11,037 bases of DNA. Source: JBBRFH01 sp038224615. GTDB taxonomy: Bacteria > Planctomycetota > Phycisphaerae > Tepidisphaerales > Tepidisphaeraceae. A program made the position numbers and the translations under genes. How positions within the stretch are numbered: the stretch's first letter is position 1; each line of letters starts with the position of its first letter. The notes below the pieces were generated by a model that saw only the letters and a program-made list of their open reading frames with translations, was not told the origin of the DNA and did no database searches. Shown one piece after another: positions 1 to 5,822 of this stretch. The DNA is taken from the NCBI GenBank assembly GCA_038224615.1, contig JBBRFH010000108.1:1-11037 (forward strand), written 5' to 3'.

Positions 1-377
1 CCCATGCCGCAACCGAGGTCGAGAACGGCCGGCGGCGGACGGGTGGCGGCGGGCGGAAGTCGATCGCCGTATTCATCCTTCGCCGTCGGCTGTTGCCAGC
101 CACCCGACGCCAGCCACATGCCGATGCCGGTCGCCGAGTCCCACAGTTCCGCCCAGTAAGGCAGACCGAGTTCGTCGCTCTGGATGCGCTCCCCGGTGCG
201 CTGCTCGTGATCGTCGATACGGCGGCAGATCGCGTTGAGAACACTCTCGGGATCCGCGACGCGCGTGAACTGCACGCGCAGCGGGCCGACCGGCAGCATC
301 TCGTCGATGAGTTCAAAGCGCGCAGCCAGCCGGGCATGCAGACGGCGAATCGTGCGTTGGCGGCGGGGTACGTCCAC
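1..377 (-). CDS. Class I SAM-dependent methyltransferase, N-terminal part (cut by left window edge)
   Basis: Reading the minus strand gives an open frame from an in-frame stop at 387-389 off the left edge, with 125 complete residues visible. Residues 73-86 read PYWAELWDSATGIG and residues 117-125 read AVLDLGCGM. The second is the glycine-rich SAM-binding motif I of class I methyltransferases. The PYW-x-ELW-like segment before it is typical of the METTL/nicotinamide-N-methyltransferase-like group (Methyltransf_16 type), whose members often methylate protein lysines or small molecules; the substrate here is unknown. I chose the GTG at 375-377 because it is the most upstream start in the frame and the residues after it look coding. 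An ATG at 297-299 is the alternative. No clear ribosome binding site is visible. The gene is divergent from the lipoprotein gene, sharing about 50 bases of upstream DNA. The catalytic half lies outside the window. Confidence 0.8.
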   Translation of the reverse strand, partial: MDVPRRQRTIRRLHARLAARFELIDEMLPVGPLRVQFTRVADPESVLNAICRRIDDHEQRTGERIQSDELGLPYWAELWDSATGIGMWLASGGWQQPTAKDEYGDRLPPAATRPPPAVLDLGCGM

Positions 378-430
378 GGGGGACGCTTACATAGCACTGC
401 CGACGCCTTTCCGCTATACCTACTCGCATC

Positions 431-664
431 ATGAAGCGCTTCGTGGCGACGCTGACTCTCGGTTTGACCGCAGCCATCCTGCTCCCCAATCTCGCGGGCT
501 GCAGCGACAACAAGCTGGAGACGGGCTACGCCTACACGCCGCTTGGCGATTCCAACAGCAAGCGCCGGGGCTATTATGCCGATCCGTTCTCGCCCGAAGC
601 CCGCGCCGCGCAGGCCGAACGTCCTGCCGGGAATGACGCGCGCCGCCCGGTCCCCGGCCAATAA
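431..664 (+). CDS. Small predicted lipoprotein
   Basis: A 77-residue protein with a classic lipoprotein signal: MKR at the N-terminus, a hydrophobic stretch at residues 4-20, and a lipobox LAGC ending at Cys24. After processing a mature peptide of about 54 residues would be anchored to a membrane by its lipidated cysteine. The mature part is polar, with a tyrosine- and proline-containing stretch (GYAYTPLGDSNSKRRGYY, residues 32-49), and has no domain I can name. The first bases lie close to a possible -10 element TATACC at 415-420, giving a very short leader; no -35 box or Shine-Dalgarno sequence is clear. It could be co-transcribed with the HEAT/TPR gene 113 bases downstream. The function is unknown; the lipoprotein call rests on the signal sequence. 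Confidence 0.72.
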   Translation: MKRFVATLTLGLTAAILLPNLAGCSDNKLETGYAYTPLGDSNSKRRGYYADPFSPEARAAQAERPAGNDARRPVPGQ

Positions 665-756
665 CGCCGATCCTCACGCTGCGCCGCAGGCGCGCCCCAT
701 CTTCACTGCGGGCAACTCCCGACATTGCCCAGACCCCTTGTGCGCCACGTCGGCCT

Positions 757-779
757 ACAATTCGACGGAATCGAATTGT
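757..779 (+). promoter_or_regulatory. Perfect inverted repeat overlapping the GTG start of the HEAT/TPR gene
   Basis: ACAATTCG at 757-764 and CGAATTGT at 772-779 form an 8-bp perfect inverted repeat with a 7-base spacer. The right arm includes the first two bases of the GTG start codon at 778. It may be an operator, or an mRNA hairpin that shields the start codon. No protein or function is shown by the sequence alone. Confidence 0.35.
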
Positions 780-1449
780 GACCCCCATCGACGCTGACGA
801 CTTCGTAGCCAAGCTTGAGCCGGCCCTGCAAGCGCAGGACTGGGATTCCCTTATGTCTACGCTTAAGTGCAACTGGACCGCCGACCAGGTGCTGTCGCTG
901 CTGTCCAGCGATCATCAGGACGCGCGCAAGATCGCGGCGCTGGCGGTCGGGCTGATCGGGCAATCGTGCTGCCTGCCGGAGCTTTCCAGAAAACTGCAGG
1001 ATGCCGATCGCGTCGTCGTCGAAATGGCCGAGCACGCCATGTGGCAAATCTGGTTTCGCGGCGGCACCTGCGACGAGGCCAACAAGCACTGCGCCCGCGG
1101 CGCCGAGGCGTTGAACTGCGAGGATATCGACCGCGCAATCACCCACCTGGAGAAAGCGATCCGCCTCAGCCCTGATTTCGCCGAGGCGTATAACCAGCGG
1201 GCCATCGCGCACTACCTCGCAGAGCGTTACGAGGAGTCGATCAAGGACTGCCTGAGGGTCATCGAACTGATGCCCCTGCACTTCGGCGCGCTCGGCGGCC
1301 TGGGTCACGCGTATGTCGCGATCGGGGAGATCGCCAAGGCGCTGCACTTCTACGAGCGGGCTTTGCAGGTCAATCCCCATCTCGAGTGCATCGCCGAACT
1401 CGTGCAGGAATTACGCGGTGAGATGGGTCAAGACGCTTGCAGCCGATAG
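778..1449 (+). CDS. HEAT-repeat and TPR-repeat protein
   Basis: A 223-residue protein with two helical-repeat parts. Residues about 20-95 form HEAT-like helices (around LSSDHQDARKIAALAVGLIG and the MAEHAMWQIW segment). Residues about 100-215 form three tetratricopeptide-like repeats, recognisable by AITHLEKAIRLSPDFAEAYN (from about residue 120), the next unit ending in MPLHFGALGGLGHAYVAIG, and ALHFYERALQVNP. Such proteins are adaptors that bind other proteins; no catalytic motif is present. No signal peptide is seen, so it is probably cytoplasmic. The start is the GTG at 778; an ATG at 853 (residue 26) is possible, but the residues before it look coding and belong to the first helix. The stop is one base from the next gene's ATG, which implies translational coupling. 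The partner is unknown; the downstream membrane protein is a natural candidate by context only. Confidence 0.85.
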   Translation: MTPIDADDFVAKLEPALQAQDWDSLMSTLKCNWTADQVLSLLSSDHQDARKIAALAVGLIGQSCCLPELSRKLQDADRVVVEMAEHAMWQIWFRGGTCDEANKHCARGAEALNCEDIDRAITHLEKAIRLSPDFAEAYNQRAIAHYLAERYEESIKDCLRVIELMPLHFGALGGLGHAYVAIGEIAKALHFYERALQVNPHLECIAELVQELRGEMGQDACSR

Positions 1450-1450
1450 A

Positions 1451-2446
1451 ATGCCGGTGGTGCTCGACGCGTCGAACCATCCCCCGCACTCGCTTACGGC
1501 GCTGCTCACGCGGTTGCGCTTTCGCTTGATCGGCGCGCGGTTGATCGATGCGTCGGTGCCTGGCGTGGTCGCCGCCGTGCTTGGCGTTTCACTGAACCTG
1601 ATCGGCGGCTCGGCGATTCCTCCGCTGTTGCTGTTCGTGATGATCGTGGTGGTCATCACCGCGCTGCCGTTGGCGCGATTGCCCTCGCTGGTTGCCACCG
1701 CAGCGCGACTGGACGACATCCTCCGCCTGAACGACCTGCTTTGCTCCGCGTTGCTCACGCGTGACCGCGACGACGAATGGTGCCGGCTCATCCGTTGCCA
1801 GGCCGAGCACGCGCTGCAGTCGCGCGCAGCGCCGCGGTTCATGCGCTTCGGCTTGCGCGTTCACGCCGCCTGCTGGCTGCTCGCGTGTGCCCTGCTGGTC
1901 GCCGCTTCGATCGGGCGATCGCTCCAATCACCGGCAAGCGATGCACAAGCGCCGGCGATCGACCAACGCGCGGGCTTGACGAACGGATCCGCGGTGCGCA
2001 CGTCGCTGGGCGACCCCAGCGGCGTCCGGGCGCGCGAAGCGCAATCAGAAATGCGCGGGGCGGATCATAACGCACCCCAGGCGAACGGTGCCGGCACCAC
2101 GCCGTCACGCGCCAGCGCCGGCGCGGACGCACGCGGGGCGGGAAGAGCCGACAGTGATGCGCACGGGAACGACGCCGCGCCGCGCGATCTGGCAAATCAT
2201 GGCCGGTCAGGATCACCGGGCGCTGCCGACAGGCTCGCCAGCGGCTCGGGCCGCGCCGCGAACACCCGGGGCACGCCAGGAACGTCCAATGGCGGCGCAT
2301 CAGTCACCTCCGCACCACCCGCCCCGGTCGCGCCCTGGCAAACAGACGCCTGGTCGCAGCGCCGCGACGACGCCCGCGCGGCGGTAGATTCAGGGCGCAT
2401 TCCGGACGCCTATCGCGCGCTGGTCCGCGACTACTTCGATCGCTAA
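1451..2446 (+). CDS. Membrane protein with N-terminal helices and long disordered tail
   Basis: A 331-residue protein starting at the ATG one base after the upstream stop codon. Predicted membrane helices lie at about residues 36-51, 54-73 and 138-155. Between the second and third is a cytoplasmic-type segment with an AARLDDILRLNDLLCSAL stretch. Residues about 156-310 are low complexity, rich in Ala, Gly, Ser, Arg, Asp and Pro, and probably disordered. The protein ends in PDAYRALVRDYFDR. An N-terminal membrane part, a long middle and a closing 'YR-x-LVR-x-YF' motif resemble large membrane proteins found near MoxR/DUF58/BatA-type genes in planctomycetes, but those have a long coiled-coil or repeat middle that is missing here; this is resemblance from memory, not a search result. 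A frame open upstream to 1313 lies inside the HEAT/TPR gene and is rejected as the start. Function unknown. Confidence 0.75.
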   Translation: MPVVLDASNHPPHSLTALLTRLRFRLIGARLIDASVPGVVAAVLGVSLNLIGGSAIPPLLLFVMIVVVITALPLARLPSLVATAARLDDILRLNDLLCSALLTRDRDDEWCRLIRCQAEHALQSRAAPRFMRFGLRVHAACWLLACALLVAASIGRSLQSPASDAQAPAIDQRAGLTNGSAVRTSLGDPSGVRAREAQSEMRGADHNAPQANGAGTTPSRASAGADARGAGRADSDAHGNDAAPRDLANHGRSGSPGAADRLASGSGRAANTRGTPGTSNGGASVTSAPPAPVAPWQTDAWSQRRDDARAAVDSGRIPDAYRALVRDYFDR

Positions 2447-2532
2447 CGCCGGTTTGCCTGGTGAACTTCGCGAACATTTTCCCGAGCCTGGCGCTCCGTC
2501 GCGATAAGACGGAAAAGGTCGTTCAGTTCTTA

Positions 2533-2724
2533 GCCGCGAAGAAGCGATGAGCGCGAAGACCAACGCGAAGAAGAGAAGAAACCACAGATTTCACAGATTT
2601 CACAGATTGGCTTTTCGGAATGTTGAATTCGGGCTTTTGAATTCCCAATCTGTGTCATCTGTGAATCTGTGGTTCCCACTGCATTGCTTCGCGTTTTCCT
2701 TCGCGCTAGTCGCAACTTCGCGGC
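2533..2724. repeat. Palindromic repeat element, copy A (GCGAAG outer arms, CACAGATT inner arms)
   Basis: The outer left arm at 2533-2572 begins GCCGCGAAGAAGCGATGAGC. The outer right arm at 2686-2724 is its imperfect reverse complement, ending CTTCGCGGC. Inside, three 9-nt units of the ACAGATTTC type (about 2581-2610) face the complementary ATCTGTG units at about 2647-2674. The loop contains a GAATTC-rich segment. Related elements occur at 2741, 6612 and 7867. Confidence 0.85.
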
Positions 2725-2732
2725 ACGCATCG

Positions 2733-2874
2733 AGTTCTTAGCCGCGAAGAAGCGATGAGCGCAAAGACCAACGCGAAGAAGAGAAGAAACCACAGATTTC
2801 ACAGATTGGCTTTTCGGAATGTTGAATTCTGGCTTTTGAATTCCCAATCTGTGTCATCTGTGCAATCTGTGGTT
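2733..2874. repeat. Palindromic repeat element, copy B, lacking its right outer arm
   Basis: This is nearly identical to 2525-2674, in the same orientation. Differences visible by eye are one fewer 9-nt TCACAGATT unit in the left inner arm, one extra C in the right inner arm, and a few substitutions such as GCGCGAAG to GCGCAAAG. After 2874 the sequence diverges and no CTTCGCGGC outer arm follows, so this copy is incomplete. It lies 208 bases from copy A and looks like a tandem duplication or a second insertion. Confidence 0.85.
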
Positions 2875-2910
2875 GCTCCTCTTCCGGGTGCTCTGAATTG
2901 AAAACAACTG

Positions 2911-3001
2911 GAACCGCAGATTACGCAGATTCGGCAGAGTAAATCAAGGACTGCGGAACTGACCCCCTCAAAATCTGCGTAATCTGCGTAATCTGCGGTT
3001 C
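2911..3001. repeat. CGCAGATTA-type inverted repeat with a perfect 21-bp stem
   Basis: Positions 2911-2931 (starting GAACCGCAGATTACG) are the exact reverse complement of 2981-3001. The right side has an extra tandem unit, AATCTGCGT, at 2972-2980. The 9-nt unit differs from the neighbouring CACAGATTT unit at only a few positions, so the two families share a design. It lies about 55 bases downstream of the PUR-domain gene's stop codon and could end its transcript as a hairpin, but there is no clear T-tract. Confidence 0.85.
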
Positions 3002-3056
3002 ATAAATTCGTGTGCTCATAGACCTACACCGCGCGAATCGATCAGCGGCCTGCGTC

Positions 3057-3833
3057 TTAGTGCGGCCGCACTGGGGGCGGGGACTTGGCATTTTTGCGCT
3101 GCCAGAATTTTGCCTGCTGCTGGCGCACCTTTTCCGGGACCGGGTGGGCGCGGATGTGGTCGGCGGTTTCGTGGAGGAGCGCGAAGAACGCGGTGAAGTC
3201 TTCGGAGAAGATGTTCATGCGCTTCTTGCGGATCTCGCCGGTGGTGTCGTCGCGCTGGCCTTCGGTGAGGACGAAATAGTGGTTGCCGTTGCTGGCGAGC
3301 TTCACCTGGGCGGCGTAGGTGCGCGGGCCGACGGATTTGAAGAAGCGTTGGAACGTGATGGGGTGATCGGGCTTTTTGTCGCGCGGATCGGCGTGTTGGT
3401 CGTTGCGCGGCTGGACTGAAGCGGGACGCTGCGGTGGCGCGGCATTGCGGGGGTAAGGGTTTGAACGGACGGCGTTGTCAGCGCGCGGGGATGCCTGTGA
3501 GCGCGGAGGAAGTTGCGGTGCGGTGCGAGGCGGTGCTGAGGGGGAGTGCTGGGGTGGGCGCGAAGGCGCAAGCGACGCGGCGGTAGGATTGCGCGGTGCG
3601 GACGGTTTGGTCGGGGTGGAGGTCGTAAGCGGGAGGCTCGTCCGGGCGAGCGAGGCGGGTGCTCCTTTGCGCTCGATGGGTGCCGGTGCGCGGTCTTGAT
3701 GGGCTGGCAACCGAGCGGCGGCGCCTATGACGGTCTCGGGTCGGGCGAAGTGAGTTGGTGCGACGCCTGCGGTGCGGTGCGGAGGCAGGTGAGCGGAGGC
3801 ATTCGGCCGGTAAGACGGGAAGGCGGTGATCAT
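3057..3833 (-). CDS. PUR-domain (PurA/DUF3276-like) nucleic-acid-binding protein with long Pro-rich N-terminus
   Basis: A 258-residue protein. Residues about 159-232 carry a PUR-type domain: RTYAAQVKLASNGNHYFVLT, then EGQRDDTTGEIRKKRMNIFS and EDFTAFFALLHETA. This matches the beta-beta-beta-alpha pattern of bacterial PUR-alpha relatives (DUF3276), which bind single-stranded DNA or RNA. Residues 1-155 are very rich in Pro, Ala, Arg, Ser and Thr and look disordered. The basic C-terminus (KFWQRKNAK and on) may also contact nucleic acid. I start at the ATG at 3831-3833 because CTGAGGTGCCCC just upstream gives a Shine-Dalgarno-like GAGGTG about four bases away; a TTG eight codons earlier is the alternative. 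The gene follows lexA on the same strand after 145 bases, with a terminator between them, so it is probably transcribed separately. The target sequence is unknown. Confidence 0.78.
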   Translation of the reverse strand: MITAFPSYRPNASAHLPPHRTAGVAPTHFARPETVIGAAARLPAHQDRAPAPIERKGAPASLARTSLPLTTSTPTKPSAPRNPTAASLAPSRPPQHSPSAPPRTAPQLPPRSQASPRADNAVRSNPYPRNAAPPQRPASVQPRNDQHADPRDKKPDHPITFQRFFKSVGPRTYAAQVKLASNGNHYFVLTEGQRDDTTGEIRKKRMNIFSEDFTAFFALLHETADHIRAHPVPEKVRQQQAKFWQRKNAKSPPPVRPH

Positions 3834-3970
3834 GGGGCACCTCAGAATAGACGACAATTGTGGCCCTGCGGGCCGTCATAGGTTCTGGTGGCGCGGCCTT
3901 TTCAGGAGCCTCGGTCGTGAGGACTCCCGATGACGCGGTGACAGGCGCGATCGGGTCGCGTTCGCGCGGG

Positions 3971-3997
3971 AAAAAAAATCAGCTATGCGTGTAGCTG
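3971..3997 (-). terminator. Intrinsic terminator overlapping the lexA stop codon
   Basis: Read on the minus strand, CAGCTA, a 6-base loop and TAGCTG form a perfect 6-bp stem (3980-3985 with 3992-3997). It is followed by an A and eight Ts (3971-3978). The stem includes the last codons of lexA and part of its TGA stop at 3979-3981. The stem is short, but the T-tract is strong. Confidence 0.55.
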
Positions 3998-4599
3998 CGC
4001 AGCACGCCGATGACGACGCCTTGCACGCGCAGCCGGTCGGCATCGACGATGCGCGGCTCCATGTTGCTATTGGCCGGCTGGAGGCGGATCTTGTTGGAGC
4101 CTTCGCGGTAGTAGCGTTTGAGGGTGGCCTCGCCGGTGTCGAGCAATGCGACGACCTGATCGCCGTTGCGTGCCGAGTCGCGGCGCTCGATGACGACGAA
4201 ATCGCCGTCGCACAGATGGTCCTCGATCATGCTCTCGCCGCGCACGCGCAGGACGTAGACGCCTTGCTTGCTGGCGAACAGGGCTTCGAGATCGAGCTCC
4301 TCGCGGTTTTCGATCGCTTCGATCGGCGAGCCGGCGGCGATGTTGCCGAGCAGGGGAAGCTTGGTCGGGCGGTTCTCGTCGGGGAGCCGCTCTTCGGAGC
4401 AGATCTCCAGCGAACGGGCCTTGTGCTTGTCACGGCGGATGACGCGCTTGCGCTCGAGGGCGCCGACGTGTTCAAAAATCGTCACCTTGCTCGTGCCGAG
4501 CGTGTCGGCCAATTCCTGCATCGTGGGGGCGTACCCGTGCAGGTGGCGGTAGTTGCGGATGGCGACCAGGACGTCCAGTTGGCGGGGGGTCAGATTCAT
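3979..4599 (-). CDS. lexA: LexA, SOS-response repressor with self-cleaving protease domain
   Basis: A 206-residue protein of normal LexA length. Residues 1-65 form the winged helix-turn-helix (MNLTPRQLDVL at the start; recognition region around PTMQELADTLGTSKVTIFEH, residues 25-44). Residues about 80-200 form the S24-type peptidase domain: the cleavage bond Ala89-Gly90 in NIAAGSPIEA, catalytic Ser123 in GESMIED, and Lys161 in EATLKRYY. With RecA filaments on single-stranded DNA, LexA cuts itself and releases DNA-repair genes. All key residues are present. The ATG at 4597-4599 is preceded by AAGGAG with eight bases of spacing, so this start is preferred over an in-frame start ten codons upstream. 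LexA usually represses its own gene; a TTGACA-type promoter and an inverted repeat lie upstream. It is divergent from the YjfB-like gene. Confidence 0.97.
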   Translation of the reverse strand: MNLTPRQLDVLVAIRNYRHLHGYAPTMQELADTLGTSKVTIFEHVGALERKRVIRRDKHKARSLEICSEERLPDENRPTKLPLLGNIAAGSPIEAIENREELDLEALFASKQGVYVLRVRGESMIEDHLCDGDFVVIERRDSARNGDQVVALLDTGEATLKRYYREGSNKIRLQPANSNMEPRIVDADRLRVQGVVIGVLRSYTHS

Positions 4600-4642
4600 G
4601 ACCGCTGCTCCTTCAATTTTTCGCAACACCAGGTTGCGGCTG

Positions 4643-4680
4643 ACACTGACGGACCTGAGAGACGGTCGTTTGGTCAGTGT
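4643..4680. promoter_or_regulatory. Inverted repeat in the lexA leader, candidate operator
   Basis: ACACTGAC at 4643-4650 and GTCAGTGT at 4673-4680 are perfect reverse complements separated by 22 bases. They lie between the predicted lexA promoter and its start codon. The arms do not match the well-known CTG-N10-CAG, GAAC-N4-GTTC or GTTC-N7-GTTC LexA boxes. They could be an operator for a different LexA specificity or a leader hairpin. Confidence 0.35.
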
Positions 4681-4687
4681 TAAGCGG

Positions 4688-4717
4688 ACAGTAACCTAAC
4701 GGTTTGGCGAATGTCAA
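4688..4717 (-). promoter_or_regulatory. Putative sigma-70-type promoter of lexA
   Basis: On the minus strand a perfect -35 box TTGACA (4712-4717) is followed after 18 bases by TACTGT (4688-4693), a weak -10 box matching three of six consensus bases. Transcription would start about 80 bases upstream of the lexA ATG. The -35 box is convincing; the -10 assignment is uncertain. Confidence 0.42.
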
Positions 4718-4777
4718 AGGAAAAGTTTGGGTTTTTTTTGGTGGGTGAAAAAAATCTTTCAGCCGTGCTAAGCCGGG

Positions 4778-4795
4778 ATCGACGTTCGGGTCGAT
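4778..4795. repeat. Short hairpin upstream of the YjfB-like gene
   Basis: ATCGAC and GTCGAT form a 6-bp perfect inverted repeat around a GTTCGG loop, ending nine bases before the ATG at 4805. It may fold in the 5' leader of the mRNA or be an operator half-site pair. Evidence is limited to the symmetry. Confidence 0.3.
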
Positions 4796-4804
4796 AGAAG
4801 GGGT

Positions 4805-5020
4805 ATGGACCTGGTGGCAGCGGCTGTCAATTTCAAGCAAGCGCAGATTGCATCGAAGGTGCAGTACGCGGTCGCCGGCAAGATTCTTGACCAGCAAAAG
4901 AGCAGCGGGGCGGCGGTGCTGAAGCTCATCGAAGCGGCGTCGATCGGTCCCGCCAAGGCCGGCGACCAGTTGATCGCGGCGGCGACGGGGCTGGGTGGGG
5001 AGATCGACACCTACGGGTGA
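4805..5020 (+). CDS. YjfB-family putative motility protein
   Basis: A 71-residue protein, the usual size of the YjfB family (annotated as putative motility proteins in many flagellated bacteria). It starts MDLVAAAVNF, has the family's pattern of an alternating hydrophobic helix followed by QAQIASKVQYAVAGKILDQQ, and then a shorter helix (AAVLKLIEAA). There is no signal peptide or membrane helix. The ATG at 4805 is preceded by AGAAGGGGT, a good ribosome binding site. It is divergent from lexA and followed by the strong terminator at 5101, so it appears to be a single-gene transcript. The molecular role of the family is not established; a link to flagella is by family annotation only. The FlgM-like gene at 8476 is another flagella-linked small gene in this window. 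Confidence 0.75.
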   Translation: MDLVAAAVNFKQAQIASKVQYAVAGKILDQQKSSGAAVLKLIEAASIGPAKAGDQLIAAATGLGGEIDTYG

Positions 5021-5100
5021 TCTGACTCCGCTCGGAACCGGGAGGTTGCCCCGGCGTGACAGGGATGCAAGCCCTCTGCAAATCAATCAATAGAAACGAT

Positions 5101-5137
5101 CGGAGGCGACCCGGGTTTCGGGTCGCCTCCGGTGTTT
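5101..5137. terminator. Strong bidirectional hairpin terminator between the YjfB-like gene and rnpB
   Basis: CGGAGGCGACCC (5101-5112) pairs perfectly with GGGTCGCCTCCG (5120-5131) around a 7-base loop. On the plus strand it is followed by GTGTTTT; on the minus strand by a T-containing stretch (GTTTCTATTG). It sits where the YjfB-like gene transcript and the RNase P RNA converge and can end both. Confidence 0.8.
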
Positions 5138-5140
5138 TGT

Positions 5141-5622
<482 letters not shown>

Positions 5623-5628
5623 TAGGGG

Positions 5629-5634
5629 AGTATA
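5629..5634 (-). promoter_or_regulatory. Putative -10 element of rnpB
   Basis: TATACT on the minus strand lies six bases before the predicted 5' end of RNase P RNA. The expected -35 position (about 5652-5657) falls inside the AAGGCCC-type repeat and has no TTGACA-like sequence. Confidence 0.5.
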
Positions 5635-5642
5635 GCAGAGGG

Positions 5643-5819
5643 TGGGCCTTGGGGCTTGGGCCTTGGGCCTTAGTGTGGAAGATAGTATGGGCCTTGGGGA
5701 TTAGGGCCTGATGCAGAAGACGGGATGGGCCGAAGGAGTTGGAGAAGGTTGCGCATTTCACCAAGGCCCAAGGCCCAAGCCCCAAGGCCCAGGTCTCAAT
5801 CCCCAATCCCCAAGGCCCA
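5643..5819. repeat. AAGGCCC-unit inverted repeats between rnpB and the ECF sigma gene
   Basis: Positions 5643-5671 are the exact reverse complement of 5763-5791 (29 bp), each made of four 7-nt units of the AAGGCCC/AAGCCCC type. A second pair, 5688-5702 and 5805-5819 (15 bp), has the related sequence TGGGCCTTGGGGATT. The pairs are ordered left1-left2-right1-right2, so the second is interleaved with the first and not nested inside it. The element begins nine bases upstream of the rnpB -10 box and ends three bases before the sigma-factor ATG. Confidence 0.88.
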
Positions 5820-5822
5820 CCC

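Noticed and set aside
93..434. A 113-codon plus-strand frame at the left edge
   Set aside because: The minus strand of the same region encodes the methyltransferase with a SAM motif, so this is its shadow.
703..1380. A 225-codon open frame on the minus strand
   Set aside because: Antisense to the HEAT/TPR gene, which shows clear repeat motifs in the plus reading.
2581..2610. CRISPR-like array of CACAGATTT units
   Set aside because: The units are 9 nt, contiguous and without spacers, and are mirrored on the other side. No cas genes are present.
3985..4683. A 232-codon open frame on the plus strand
   Set aside because: Antisense to lexA, whose catalytic and cleavage residues are all present.
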